From Bacteroidales bacterium (lineage in GTDB: Bacteria; Bacteroidota; Bacteroidia; Bacteroidales; GCA-2748055), in the NCBI GenBank assembly GCA_023138875.1, contig JAGLOO010000015.1, forward strand, positions 62,001-126,000: 64,000 nucleotides of DNA, written 5' to 3'. How positions within the stretch are numbered: the first letter of the stretch is position 1; each line of letters opens with the position of its first letter. The position numbers were made by a program, and so were the translations under genes. Of the stretch, positions 37,004 through 46,296 are shown piece by piece. The notes under the pieces were generated by a model. It was not told the DNA's origin, did no database searches, and was given only the letters and a program-made list of their open reading frames with translations.

Positions 37004-39391
37004 ATGGTTCAGAAACCCGGCAAAACTACAAAATATTTGATCATCCTATGGTTTCTATACACAATACCACTTGTATTGTTCACGATCATCATGTTTTTAA
37101 TTGGAAACGGTAGAATGGGTTTCATGCCGGATTTTGACCAGCTGGAGAATCCACAGACCAACCTGGCCTCTGAACTTATTACCGAAGACGGTGAGTTACT
37201 GGGCAAGTATTTTGTAGAGAACCGAACGTTTGTCAATTTTGAAGACCTTGCACCACACCTGGTGGATGCCCTGGTTGCTACTGAAGATGTCAGGCATTAC
37301 AGGCATTCAGGGGTCGATATTCGCAGTCTTGCAAGGGTACTTGTATATTCTCTTTTACTGGGACAGAATGAGGGTGGAGGAAGTACCATTTCCCAGCAGC
37401 TTGCCAAGAACCTGTTTCCAAGGGATACCACCATACGCAGGACCAAAATCGGAAAGGCGGGTCATATGGCCATCGTTAAGTTTAAGGAGTGGAATACCGG
37501 GGTCAGACTGGAGCGAAGCTATACAAAACATGAGATCATCGTGATGTATCTCAATACCGTGCCTTTCGGGGGCGAATCGATTGTGGGGATAAAATCTGCG
37601 TCCAGGACCTTTTTTAACACAACTCCCGATTCCCTGTCCATTGACCAGGCGGCCATCCTTGTTGGAATGCTGAAGGCTCCTACCGCCTACAATCCCAGGC
37701 TCAATCCGCAACGGTCCTTTCATCGGAGGAACACTGTAATCAGCCAGATGGTGAAGTATGGTTATCTTGAACCGGAAGTGGCCGATTCAGTGAAGCAGTC
37801 TCCAATCAGTATTGATTATAACCTGGCAAGCCACCTGACAGGGTATGCCAAGCATTTTCGAATATTTCTGGCTGGATTTATGGATGAGAGCAAACCGTTC
37901 CCTCCTTCAGATGATGCAGGTATCCTGGCCTGGGAAAGATACAGGCGTGATTCTTTGCGCTGGGCCAATGACCGGCTTTATGGATGGATCAACAAGAATC
38001 TCAAATCCAACGGCTCCCAGTATAACCTTTACAGGGATGGATTAAGGATCTATATCACCCTCAATTACAAAATGCAGGAGTATGCCGAGGAAGCGGTAGA
38101 AGTACAAATGAAGGACTATTTGCAACCTGCATTTTTCAGAGAAAAAGAGGGCAGAAAAAATGCACCTTTTGAAGATCTTACCGGGGAAGAGATTGAACGG
38201 AGCCTTCATCGTTCTGTGCGGTGGACCGACAGGTATAGATATATGGCAGCAAGGGACGCTTCCTGGGATTCTATTCTATATTCATTTAATCAACCGGTAG
38301 AAATGCGGGTCTTCTCATGGAATGGTTTAATAGATACGGTGATGACACCTATGGACTCCATCAGGTATATGAAGCACTTCCTCAGGGCCGGTTTTATGGC
38401 CATGGACCCATCCAGCGGTCAGGTGAAGGCATTTGTCGGGGGACATAACTACAGGTATTTCCAATACGAACATGTCCACCAGGGCCGCAGGCAGGTGGGG
38501 TCTACCATGAAACCGTTTCTCTATTTGCTGGCCATGCTGGAGAACTATTCGCCCTGTGATATGATTCCGCTGGTCCCCATTACGTTCGAGGATGTAGCGA
38601 ATGATTCCACCTGGACACCAAGGTCCTCCGGCAGCAACAAATTTACCGGTAAAAAGGTGTCACTTAAATGGGGGCTTGCCAATTCCCACAACTGGGTTTC
38701 TGCCTGGCTCTTCAAAAACTTCAATCCTGAGAATGTCATCAGGCTCATGCGCAAAATGGGGATTACATCATACATTGACCCGGTTCCAAGCATGATCTAT
38801 GGTGTGTCAGATATTTCACTGGAAGAGATGGTAGGTGCATTCAATACCTTCTCTAACCGGGGCATCTATGTGAGCCCGAACTATGTGACGCGCATTGAAG
38901 ACCGGCTTGGCAATGTGATTTCTACCTTTCATCCCAACGAAAACGAGGCTATCAGTGAAGAAACAGCCTACCTGATGTTGAGCCTGCTCAGGAATGTGGT
39001 GGATATGACGGGAAGGTATAAAGGTGACTTTTATTCAGGGACAGCCAACCGGCTCAGGTGGTTCTACGAATTTTCCGGCGAACTGGCAGGAAAAACCGGG
39101 ACCACTCAAAACCAGAGCGATGGGTGGTATATAGGAATGGCTCCGAAGCTGACTGCTGCAGCCTGGGTTGGGGGAGAGGACCGCTCCATCCACTTTGACC
39201 GGCTGGGGATGGGACAGGGAGGAAACATGTCCCTGCCCATATATGCAGAATTTCTTAAACGGGTGTATGCCGATTCCACCCTGAATATTACACAGGAGGA
39301 TGAGTTTGAGAAACCCCTGGATTTCTTCCTGGACCTGGATTGCCCTGATATCATGGAAGCCAGTGGTAACAGTGGTTATGATGAATTCTAG
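37004..39391 (+). CDS. Class A penicillin-binding protein (PBP1A-like)
   Basis: 795-residue bifunctional peptidoglycan synthase. One N-terminal membrane helix (LIILWFLYTIPLVLFTIIMFL, residues about 12-32) is followed by the GT51 glycosyltransferase: ATEDVRHYRHSGVDIRSLAR with the catalytic Glu, GGGSTISQQLAKNLF, and MYLNTVPFGGESIVGIKSAS. The transpeptidase has the SxxK motif in GSTMKPFLYLL, SxN as SHN in LANSHNWVSAW, and KTG in LAGKTGTTQNQSDGW. It lacks a long C-terminal extension. I use the ATG at 37004, downstream of a -7 box. It is divergent from topA, and its TAG overlaps the stop of the convergent small gene. Confidence 0.95.
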   Translation: MVQKPGKTTKYLIILWFLYTIPLVLFTIIMFLIGNGRMGFMPDFDQLENPQTNLASELITEDGELLGKYFVENRTFVNFEDLAPHLVDALVATEDVRHYRHSGVDIRSLARVLVYSLLLGQNEGGGSTISQQLAKNLFPRDTTIRRTKIGKAGHMAIVKFKEWNTGVRLERSYTKHEIIVMYLNTVPFGGESIVGIKSASRTFFNTTPDSLSIDQAAILVGMLKAPTAYNPRLNPQRSFHRRNTVISQMVKYGYLEPEVADSVKQSPISIDYNLASHLTGYAKHFRIFLAGFMDESKPFPPSDDAGILAWERYRRDSLRWANDRLYGWINKNLKSNGSQYNLYRDGLRIYITLNYKMQEYAEEAVEVQMKDYLQPAFFREKEGRKNAPFEDLTGEEIERSLHRSVRWTDRYRYMAARDASWDSILYSFNQPVEMRVFSWNGLIDTVMTPMDSIRYMKHFLRAGFMAMDPSSGQVKAFVGGHNYRYFQYEHVHQGRRQVGSTMKPFLYLLAMLENYSPCDMIPLVPITFEDVANDSTWTPRSSGSNKFTGKKVSLKWGLANSHNWVSAWLFKNFNPENVIRLMRKMGITSYIDPVPSMIYGVSDISLEEMVGAFNTFSNRGIYVSPNYVTRIEDRLGNVISTFHPNENEAISEETAYLMLSLLRNVVDMTGRYKGDFYSGTANRLRWFYEFSGELAGKTGTTQNQSDGWYIGMAPKLTAAAWVGGEDRSIHFDRLGMGQGGNMSLPIYAEFLKRVYADSTLNITQEDEFEKPLDFFLDLDCPDIMEASGNSGYDEF

Positions 39392-39867
39392 CGTTTTCTT
39401 TTTTTTTGGTGCACAATAACCCTGTTCCCTTCCATCTCTATTTCCCAGCTGGGGTGCATTATTTCCCTTGCCTTGCGGAGATACAACAGGGTGCGGATGC
39501 TGGTTTTTCGGTTCTCGTTGCCTTTTTTGAATTCTCCACTGAATTCATAACTGGTGGAATAGGCATGGTTTTTATGATAGATACGGATGATTTCCACCAC
39601 AGTAGCGATTACCCTGTATATCTCGCCCCTGTTTGTTTCGCTGTATTCATCTTCGAACTCTTCATTGAGTACACTGAAGTTCACAATATTTTCCAGGTAA
39701 CTGTTCTTCTTTTTGGCAAACAGGACCTGGTATCTTAATCCGCTGTCGGTTTCAAAGTAATAGGCTGCACCCGATTTAATATCCGGAATCCGAACCGGGT
39801 AAGGTTTAAACTCCGGATTAAAGTCGTCCCTGAAGAGGGGAAGATCCATGTGAAAAAAAGCGGTCAT
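39388..39867 (-). CDS. Small uncharacterised protein, possibly DUF6934-like
   Basis: 159-residue soluble protein with no signal peptide or membrane segment and a basic tail (VHQKKRKR). It has a pattern of beta strands around an SGAAYYFETDSGLRYQVLFAKK and a conserved-looking TNRGEIYRVIATVVEIIRIYH, followed by the SGEFKKGNENRKTSIRTLLY region. This resembles small Bacteroidota proteins labelled DUF6934, but I am not sure. Alternative starts are the ATG at 39867, overlapping the radA stop by one base (TGATG), and an ATG at 39849; the first is favoured by coupling. It is the last gene of the panC-to-radA transcript and ends over the PBP gene's stop. Function unknown. Confidence 0.6.
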   Translation of the reverse strand: MTAFFHMDLPLFRDDFNPEFKPYPVRIPDIKSGAAYYFETDSGLRYQVLFAKKKNSYLENIVNFSVLNEEFEDEYSETNRGEIYRVIATVVEIIRIYHKNHAYSTSYEFSGEFKKGNENRKTSIRTLLYLRKAREIMHPSWEIEMEGNRVIVHQKKRKR

Positions 39868-41225
39868 CAGCCAAATAGATATTTGGGGATATCCTGAACC
39901 CTGGTAACTTCAACAATTTCCAGGTTGAACCTGGAAGGGTCAATTCTTTTCCTGTTGAAGGCCGACATAAGGATTCGCTTCATTCCAAGTTTATCAGCCT
40001 CACCCAGGCGTTGTTCAATTCTGTTTACCGGCCGGATTTCTCCTGATAGACCTACTTCCCCGGCAAAACAGGTATGCTGGTCAACGGGAATATCAACGGT
40101 GGAGGAAAGTATGGCTGAAATCACAGACAGGTCAATGGCCGGATCATCTACACGGAGCCCCCCCGCAATGTTAATAAAGACATCCTTGCTTGCCAGCTTG
40201 AAATTTGCTCGCTTTTCAAGTACAGCCAGCAACATGCTCAATCTGCGGGTATCAAAGCCTGTTGAAGTTCGCTGGGGGGTTCCATAAACTGCTGTGCTGA
40301 CAAGGGCCTGGACCTCGATCAGAATGGGCCGGATTCCCTCCACATTTGCGGCAATGGCAGATCCGCTCAGATCGGGAGGTTGTTGGTTGATCAGTAACTC
40401 CGATGGATTACTGATCTCACGGAGGCCTTCGCCGGTCATCTCAAATACCCCGATCTCGGATGTGGACCCAAACCGGTTTTTCATGGAACGCAGGATCCGG
40501 TAGAGGTGGTGCGAATCCCCTTCGAATTGGAGCACCGTATCCACAATATGTTCCAGTACTTTGGGTCCGGCAATGCTGCCATCTTTGGTAATATGTCCGA
40601 TCAGGATTACCGGTATGTGGGTTTCCTTGGCCAATTTTAAAAGCTGAGCTGCACAATCCCTGACCTGGGAAATGGTGCCCGGTGCCGACTCTATCTCCTC
40701 CGAAAAAAGAGTTTGGATAGAATCGATGATCAGCAATTGTGGTTTTGCATGCTGTACCTGGGTAATGATGGCCTGCAGGCTGGTTTCGGCCAGCACATGG
40801 CATGCTCCGTTACCACCACCCAGTCTTTCTGCACGCATTTTGAGTTGCTGGGGACTCTCCTCGCCCGAGATATAAAGGGTGTTTTTATTGATTTTGAGCG
40901 CCACCTGGAGGGCGAGCGTTGATTTTCCGATACCCGGTTCACCACCGATCAGGATCACGGATCCCGGCACGATACCTCCTCCAAGAACGCGGTTAAATTC
41001 CTCATTCATCAGGTCGATCCTGGTGACCTGGTCTGACTGCACGTCTTTCAGTGGCTTCGGAATGGCGTAAGCTCCCCTTTCCAGTGTGGAGGAGCGGACC
41101 GGTCCCTTTGGAATCCGTTGTTCCACGTAAGTATTCCACTCCCCGCATGAATTACACCGGCCGATCCATTTGGTTGATTCAGCACCACAATTCTGACAGA
41201 CGTAAACCGATTTAGATTTTGCCAT
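39867..41225 (-). CDS. radA: DNA repair protein RadA/Sms
   Basis: RecA-like ATPase that helps branch migration and processing of recombination intermediates. 452 residues. A four-cysteine zinc finger begins it (YVCQNCGAESTKWIGRCNSC). Walker A is LIGGEPGIGKSTLALQV (about 92-108), the RadA-specific KNRFG motif is in SMKNRFGSTSEIGVFEM, and the C-terminal Lon-protease-like domain carries FINIAGGLRVDDPAIDLSV and CFAGEVGLSGEIRPV. Length and order are normal. It lies in the long minus-strand group that begins with panC, 47 bases after the RfaE2-like gene. Confidence 0.97.
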   Translation of the reverse strand: MAKSKSVYVCQNCGAESTKWIGRCNSCGEWNTYVEQRIPKGPVRSSTLERGAYAIPKPLKDVQSDQVTRIDLMNEEFNRVLGGGIVPGSVILIGGEPGIGKSTLALQVALKINKNTLYISGEESPQQLKMRAERLGGGNGACHVLAETSLQAIITQVQHAKPQLLIIDSIQTLFSEEIESAPGTISQVRDCAAQLLKLAKETHIPVILIGHITKDGSIAGPKVLEHIVDTVLQFEGDSHHLYRILRSMKNRFGSTSEIGVFEMTGEGLREISNPSELLINQQPPDLSGSAIAANVEGIRPILIEVQALVSTAVYGTPQRTSTGFDTRRLSMLLAVLEKRANFKLASKDVFINIAGGLRVDDPAIDLSVISAILSSTVDIPVDQHTCFAGEVGLSGEIRPVNRIEQRLGEADKLGMKRILMSAFNRKRIDPSRFNLEIVEVTRVQDIPKYLFG

Positions 41226-41272
41226 ATCCGGAGAGTTCCGGTATAAAGTTAATCAATAGAATGGAACGCAGT

Positions 41273-41758
41273 TCAGGAAGACCTGTCAATCATGGAGCTG
41301 GTGGAATACCCTTCAAGCAGGGGAATGATTTCGACCCTGCCCCCCCACGAGGTTACTTCCCTGTATCCAACGACTTCTTCCACTTTATAGTCACCTCCTT
41401 TTACCAGGATATGGGGTTTGACAGTGCTGATCAGATTCAGCGGTTTATCTTCGTGAAAGATGATTACAAAATCAACGAAAGCCATTGCAGCAAGCACTTC
41501 TGCCCTGGCCTGCTGTGGGTTTACCGGCCTCCCCGGTCCTTTGAGCCTTGATACCGAGGCATCGCTGTTAAGCCCCACCACCAGTATATCCCCTATTTCT
41601 CTTGCCCGGGATAAATTATACACATGTCCCCGGTGAAGCAGGTCAAAACAACCATTGGTGAAGACGATCCTGTTCCGCTTCCTGAATGCTGAAGTGAATA
41701 GCTTCATTGCTTTGTCAGCGGTGATTATTTTCCCGGTTATATTTTCGTAGGTCAGCAT
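41273..41758 (-). CDS. rfaE2: RfaE2-like D-glycero-beta-D-manno-heptose 1-phosphate adenylyltransferase
   Basis: 161-residue nucleotidyltransferase of the cytidylyltransferase superfamily. The HxGH signature is FTNGCFDLLHRGHVYNLSRA (residues 35-54), followed by LVVGLNSDASVSRLKGPGRPV and the C-terminal ILVKGGDYKVEEVVG, all typical of the RfaE domain II enzyme that makes ADP-heptose for lipopolysaccharide. It is the separate single-domain form, without the fused RfaE1 kinase. The downstream enzymes of the heptose pathway are not in the window. It begins one base after the flippase-like gene. Confidence 0.88.
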   Translation of the reverse strand: MLTYENITGKIITADKAMKLFTSAFRKRNRIVFTNGCFDLLHRGHVYNLSRAREIGDILVVGLNSDASVSRLKGPGRPVNPQQARAEVLAAMAFVDFVIIFHEDKPLNLISTVKPHILVKGGDYKVEEVVGYREVTSWGGRVEIIPLLEGYSTSSMIDRSS

Positions 41759-41759
41759 T

Positions 41760-42785
41760 TTAATCTGCCGGTTGTGGATGGGTATTTTTTTTTCGTGTCA
41801 GAGTCAGCAACAGGTAGGAGATTATTCCCAGCAATATGGTAAAGATTGAATTGGACTCATGGGCGAGGATCGCATAGGCGCCCCCTTGCTCGAGCGAAAG
41901 GCCATATACGAAAACAAGTCCCCTTGAAGTGATCCAGTGAAACGCTCCGAATCCGGCAGTCACCGGTGCAGACATCCCAAGTGCGCCGATCACCAGTAAA
42001 AACATTCCATCAATAAAAGTCAGATTGGAGGTTTCCTTCAGGGAAAAAACAATCACCCAGGTCATCAAAATATAGAATAACCATATTAAAAAGGAAAGTA
42101 GCACAAATTCCCATTTCCTTTTAATTTTGTAAAAGGTCTTCAAACCATCAGAGATTCCCTTAAGGATATCGCTGATCTTGCGGATAAGTACAAACCGGCC
42201 CAATTGTTTCCGGAAAAGGTAAAGCAGCAGGATGATAACTGCCATGGAACCCGCGATCAACAACCAAAAAACAATCGTGCCTCCAAAGGAATCCATCATT
42301 TTTTGCCTCAGAGGATCAAGTACTTGCTCACTGAAAAATGCACCGAATTTCTCCATCCAGCTGACCAGAAGGATCAGCATAATCAGGAACAGCATGATCA
42401 GGTCAAATACCCGTTCAATGATTACCGTGCCGATAAGGGAATCTACCGGGATTTTTTCTCTTTTGCCAAGGGTTACACAACGGGTCACTTCACCCATCCG
42501 GGGAAGAGCAAAATTAAAAAGATAGCCTACCATCACGGAATGGTATGTGTTTTTGAATGACGGCTTGAATCCAAGGGGTTCAATGAGCAGTACCCAGCGA
42601 CGGGCCCGAAAGAAAAAACTGATAAATGCGAAAAACAATGAAAGGCCGATCCACCAAAAATTGGCCTCCCTGAGGGTGCTGGCCAGTTCATCCATGGCAA
42701 TACCCCTGAATGCAAAATAGAGCAGAAGAACACCCAGCGCCAGGAAACCGGCGATTTTAAGAATCTGAAATATGATTTTTTTCAA
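41760..42785 (-). CDS. Lysylphosphatidylglycerol synthase-like transmembrane (flippase-like) protein
   Basis: 341-residue integral membrane protein of the UPF0104 / LPG_synthase_TM group, with about eight membrane segments. Family features are AMDELASTLREANFWWIGLSLF, FFFRARRWVLLIEPLGFKPS, VGYLFNFALPRMGEVTRCVTLG and GTVIIERVFDLIMLF near the N-terminal half, and GMSAPVTAGFGAFHWITSRGL near the end. It lacks the soluble GNAT-type domain of MprF, so it is unlikely to make aminoacylated lipids and may move a lipid across the membrane. It starts eight bases after panD and belongs to the pan-radA transcript. The role is inferred. Confidence 0.8.
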   Translation of the reverse strand: MKKIIFQILKIAGFLALGVLLLYFAFRGIAMDELASTLREANFWWIGLSLFFAFISFFFRARRWVLLIEPLGFKPSFKNTYHSVMVGYLFNFALPRMGEVTRCVTLGKREKIPVDSLIGTVIIERVFDLIMLFLIMLILLVSWMEKFGAFFSEQVLDPLRQKMMDSFGGTIVFWLLIAGSMAVIILLLYLFRKQLGRFVLIRKISDILKGISDGLKTFYKIKRKWEFVLLSFLIWLFYILMTWVIVFSLKETSNLTFIDGMFLLVIGALGMSAPVTAGFGAFHWITSRGLVFVYGLSLEQGGAYAILAHESNSIFTILLGIISYLLLTLTRKKNTHPQPAD

Positions 42786-42793
42786 TGCGGGAT

Positions 42794-43144
42794 TCAGATT
42801 ACTTTGTTGGAGTCAGTATCGGGGAAAATGATGGCCGGTTTGAACGTTTTTGCTTCTTCAAAATCCATAGAAGCGTAGGAGATAATGATGATGATATCCC
42901 CAACGGCCACTTTGCGGGCAGCCGGTCCGTTCATGCAGATCACACCGGTTCCTCTCTCTCCGGTAAGAACGTATGTCTCAAGGCGTTCACCATTGTTGAT
43001 GTTGACGACCTGAACCTTCTCATTTTCGATAAAGTTGGCAGCATCCATCAGATCCTGGTCAATGGTGATACTGCCAACGTAGTTCAGGTCAGCTTCGGTA
43101 ATGGTAACCCTGTGAATTTTTGATTTTACAATTTCAATATGCAT
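42794..43144 (-). CDS. panD: Aspartate 1-decarboxylase
   Basis: Makes beta-alanine from aspartate for pantothenate and coenzyme A. The 116-residue proenzyme carries the self-cleavage site Gly24-Ser25 in [10 protein letters not shown], from which the pyruvoyl group forms. It also has the family segments [34 protein letters not shown] and [22 protein letters not shown]. Length matches the family. It lies 23 bases after panC on the same strand, so the two enzymes of the beta-alanine branch are made together. Confidence 0.97.
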   Translation of the reverse strand: MHIEIVKSKIHRVTITEADLNYVGSITIDQDLMDAANFIENEKVQVVNINNGERLETYVLTGERGTGVICMNGPAARKVAVGDIIIIISYASMDFEEAKTFKPAIIFPDTDSNKVI

Positions 43145-43167
43145 CAGATAATATTTATCTTACAAAG

Positions 43168-44010
43168 TTAATCAAAAATCAGATTATCAATGATCCTTAC
43201 TTCACCAAATTGAACAGCTATACAAAATACTATGTTCACTTTATCCCCCCATTCGGCTACCGGTTTAAGATCTTTATCTTCAACAATTTCAAAGTATTCC
43301 AGATTCATAAGGGGCTGATTTTCAAACTGTGATGTAACCCAGGATTTTATTTCAGCGGGTGAAAGGGTTCCGCTTTTCTCCCTGGCCAGTTTCAGGGTAA
43401 TATGAATAAAGGGAGCCAGATTCCTCTCCTCCTTGCTGAGCCGTACGTTCCTTGAACTCATGGCCAGTCCGTCTTCTTCACGGATAATGGGACAGGCAAC
43501 AATGGTGAGGCCCAGGTTCAGCAGTTTCACGAGACGACGTATGATGACCAGCTGCTGGAAATCCTTCTGACCGAAGTAGGCCCTGGTAGGTTTTACTGCT
43601 TCAAAAAGTTTACTAACAATCTGGGCTACTCCGTTAAAATGGCCCGTTCTCTGTTCGCCTTCCAAGACTTTATCCAGGTTTCCCAGGTCGAATGTTCTGT
43701 TGTCCTCCTCCGGGTACATCTCCTTCACAGAAGGAACAAAAACTATATCCACATTCATGGATTGCAGCATTTCCAGGTCCAGGTCCAGTGTCCTTGGATA
43801 CTTTTCAAGATCCACAGGATCGTTAAATTGGGTTGGATTCACAAATATGCTCACCACAAGTGCTTCATTTTCACCGGCAGCTTTTTCAACAAGTGAAGTA
43901 TGGCCCCTGTGCAGCGCTCCCATGGTGGGTACCAGTCCGATGCTTTTACCGCTGTCGCGAATGGCATCCAGGTGCAGAGCGAGATCGTTTTTGGTCCGGT
44001 AAACTATCAT
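43168..44010 (-). CDS. panC: Pantoate--beta-alanine ligase
   Basis: Joins pantoate and beta-alanine with ATP to form pantothenate. 280 residues, with the HIGH-type signature GLVPTMGALHRGHTSLVEKA (residues 25-44), the SIFVNPTQFNDPVDLEKYPR substrate loop, TGHFNGVAQIVSKLF, AYFGQKDFQQLVIIRRLV and the KMSKS-like LAMSSRNVRLS. First gene of a minus-strand transcript panC-panD-flippase-rfaE2-radA-small gene. Its promoter box is at 44027-44034, back to back with that of the opposite GT5-like gene. Confidence 0.97.
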   Translation of the reverse strand: MIVYRTKNDLALHLDAIRDSGKSIGLVPTMGALHRGHTSLVEKAAGENEALVVSIFVNPTQFNDPVDLEKYPRTLDLDLEMLQSMNVDIVFVPSVKEMYPEEDNRTFDLGNLDKVLEGEQRTGHFNGVAQIVSKLFEAVKPTRAYFGQKDFQQLVIIRRLVKLLNLGLTIVACPIIREEDGLAMSSRNVRLSKEERNLAPFIHITLKLAREKSGTLSPAEIKSWVTSQFENQPLMNLEYFEIVEDKDLKPVAEWGDKVNIVFCIAVQFGEVRIIDNLIFD

Positions 44011-44026
44011 TCAAAAAAGGTGTGGT

Positions 44027-44034
44027 CAAATATA
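44027..44034 (-). promoter_or_regulatory. Candidate -7 box for panC
   Basis: Minus-strand TATATTTG, an exact TAnnTTTG match, 16 bases upstream of the panC ATG. No clear -33 TTTG. Confidence 0.45.
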
Positions 44035-44060
44035 GATAAAATGGAATCAATTATTTTTAG

Positions 44061-44068
44061 TAAATTTG
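44061..44068 (+). promoter_or_regulatory. Candidate -7 box for the GT5-like/DUF4270/glmS operon
   Basis: TAAATTTG, an exact TAnnTTTG match, about 25 bases upstream of the start at 44092/44095. It stands only 26 bases from the opposite panC box, so the two promoters are closely paired. Confidence 0.45.
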
Positions 44069-44091
44069 CATGATTTCTAATCCAGGCTTGA

Positions 44092-44904
44092 ATGATGGAA
44101 AGTAAAAAGGTATTATTTGTTTCTCAGGAGATTACACCCTATTTACCCGAAACGGAACTTTCCCTTATTAGCAGATCACTCCCACAGGCTATCCAGGAGA
44201 CCGGAAAAGAGATTCGCACATTTATGCCTAAGTACGGGAATATCAATGAGAGAAGGAACCAGTTGCATGAAGTGATCCGGCTATCAGGTATGAACCTGAT
44301 TATCGATGATACAGACCATCCGCTGATCATCAAAGTGGCTTCCATACAGGCCGCAAGAATGCAGGTTTATTTCATTGATAATGAAGACTATTTTCATCAC
44401 AGGCACACCGTGGTTGATGCCAAAGGGGATTTTTTCAAGGATAACGATGAAAGGATGATCTTTTTTGCCCGAGGTGTGTTAGAAACGGTTCGAAAGTTAC
44501 GCTGGTCGCCCGACTTGGTGCACTGCCATGGCTGGTTCACCTCGCTTGTACCTTTATATATTAAGAAAGCCTACCGTGAAGATCCGTTGTTTGCTGACTC
44601 CAAAGTGGCCTTCTCCTTTTACGATAACGGTTTCGATCTTCCGCTGGATCACTCCTTTGCAGAAAAAATCCTGGTGGACGGGGTATCTTCAGACCATGTT
44701 TCCATGGTGAAGGACCCTGGTTACGAGAACCTGATAAGTCTGGCCGCCACCTATTCGGATGGATTGATCCAGGGAAGCCCCAGTCTCCCTGAAACTGTCA
44801 CACAGGTTTTGAAAAAAACCGGTAAGCCATATCTGGATTATGTGAGCAGTGAAAAATATGTGGAGGAGTTTGCCGTTTTCTATGATAGTATCCTCAGTAA
44901 TTAA
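44092..44904 (+). CDS. Glycogen/starch synthase N-terminal domain protein (short GT5-like)
   Basis: 270-residue protein that matches only the N-terminal Rossmann domain of glycogen synthase (GT5). It opens with KVLFVSQEITPYLPETELS (normally the site of the KxGG ADP-glucose loop, here without GG) and has TGKEIRTFMPKYGNINERR, RMQVYFIDNEDYFHHRH, DNDERMIFFARGVLETVRKL and PDLVHCHGWFTSLVPLYIKK. The whole C-terminal GT-B domain, which binds the nucleotide sugar and carries the EX7E motif, is missing. So a synthase activity is unlikely; a binding or regulatory role is possible. Such short forms occur between panC and glmS in related genomes. There are two adjacent ATGs, and I cannot tell which is used. 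Confidence 0.8.
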   Translation: MMESKKVLFVSQEITPYLPETELSLISRSLPQAIQETGKEIRTFMPKYGNINERRNQLHEVIRLSGMNLIIDDTDHPLIIKVASIQAARMQVYFIDNEDYFHHRHTVVDAKGDFFKDNDERMIFFARGVLETVRKLRWSPDLVHCHGWFTSLVPLYIKKAYREDPLFADSKVAFSFYDNGFDLPLDHSFAEKILVDGVSSDHVSMVKDPGYENLISLAATYSDGLIQGSPSLPETVTQVLKKTGKPYLDYVSSEKYVEEFAVFYDSILSN

Positions 44905-44919
44905 CCAGTTATTTTTTCG

Positions 44920-46290
44920 ATGAAGAAGAAGGATTTGTGGGTTTATGTGATTATCATGGTGATGGTTGGTTTTATTTCATCCTGCCAGTTGAGTGACCAG
45001 AAGCTTGGTAAAGATCTGTTGCCTCCCGGCGACAATGTATTCCTTTACCATGACACCATTTTTGAGATTCATGCATACCCTGTATCAGGTAAGCCATTTA
45101 TAAGTTCAGAAAACAGTCTCAATGCCGACGATTCCAGGGTGTTCCTGCTTGGGAATATTCAGGACACCATTGTTGGAAGCTCAGTAGCCACGCTTATCAC
45201 CGATTTCAGTACCAACTCCGCATTCAAGAACGGACCCAATATGGAGATCGATTCCCTTCTGCTTTTCCTTCATATGAAGGATTATGTGGGTGACATGTCT
45301 GAAGAGATCACTATCCGCATCCATGAACTGACAGAAAGGATCTATATGGATTCGGCCTACTATTCGGATTTTAATGCAGAAGGTTTATTCAATCCGGTTC
45401 CGCTGGCCGAAAAGAGTATCTTGCCTGAAGATGCGACCACTGTTGAATTTCTGATAGAGGATGAGGATTATCTTAATAAATTCTTAAGCATTGAATCAGA
45501 CACGTCGTTTTTCAGGAATGATTCTATCTTCAAAGATCTTTTTAATGGGTTTTACATCACAGCCGAGTCCCAATCTTCAGAAGGTGTTATGGCCAGGGTC
45601 CACTTATCCAATCAATTGTCCAGGGTATCGATGAAATATGCCAACGACAGCACTGAAGTTGATACCACTGCAGGAAGGGATTATATCTGGACCCACTTTT
45701 CAATCAATGAATACTACTGTCAGAAAATCAACATTTTTGAACACGACTTTAGCGGGACCTACCTGTCCGGTATCATTGACAATGAAAATGTAAGTACGCC
45801 ATACAGTTACGTTCAGGGCATGGCCGGGGTTAATACAAGGCTTTCCTTTACTTCCCTGGAGGAATGGATCAACGAGGGTCCCATTGCCATCAACTCGGCC
45901 ACCCTGATCTTTGGTGTGGTCCCTGAGTCTGAGAGTGGGATACTCTACGATGATCTTCCAAATCGGCTCATGATTCACACTTTCCTTGAGAGTGGGGAGT
46001 ATGAACCGCTGTATGATCCGGCCGTGTTGTATGCAAATCTGCAACACTATAACCAGTTTGGAGGATTCCTGAAGGGAGAATCGGATGGCATGTTTTTCGA
46101 TACGACCTATACTTACAGGTTTAATATGCCACTGCATTTCCAGGCCATGGTCAGCGGGGAAAAGCCAGACTATGATTTCATCCTTCGACTGAATGATTTG
46201 AAAAAGAATCCAAAAATTTCCAAGCTCTGGAGTAACCTTCCTGCCAATAGGAAACGAATAAGGTTAGAAGTTGTTTACCTTAAATTGTAA
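44920..46290 (+). CDS. DUF4270 family lipoprotein
   Basis: 456-residue predicted lipoprotein. The signal peptide ends in VGFISSC with the lipidated cysteine at about residue 22, then the DUF4270 opening LSDQKLGKDLLPPGDNV. The rest is beta-rich with repeated patterns such as EIDSLLLFLHMKDYVGD and INSATLIFGVVPES. The family is confined mainly to Bacteroidota and has no settled function; a surface-exposed or periplasmic role is likely. It sits 15 bases after the GT5-like gene and six bases before glmS, and this neighbourhood is recurrent, which suggests an envelope-glycan connection. Confidence 0.82.
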   Translation: MKKKDLWVYVIIMVMVGFISSCQLSDQKLGKDLLPPGDNVFLYHDTIFEIHAYPVSGKPFISSENSLNADDSRVFLLGNIQDTIVGSSVATLITDFSTNSAFKNGPNMEIDSLLLFLHMKDYVGDMSEEITIRIHELTERIYMDSAYYSDFNAEGLFNPVPLAEKSILPEDATTVEFLIEDEDYLNKFLSIESDTSFFRNDSIFKDLFNGFYITAESQSSEGVMARVHLSNQLSRVSMKYANDSTEVDTTAGRDYIWTHFSINEYYCQKINIFEHDFSGTYLSGIIDNENVSTPYSYVQGMAGVNTRLSFTSLEEWINEGPIAINSATLIFGVVPESESGILYDDLPNRLMIHTFLESGEYEPLYDPAVLYANLQHYNQFGGFLKGESDGMFFDTTYTYRFNMPLHFQAMVSGEKPDYDFILRLNDLKKNPKISKLWSNLPANRKRIRLEVVYLKL

Positions 46291-46296
46291 TACCCT

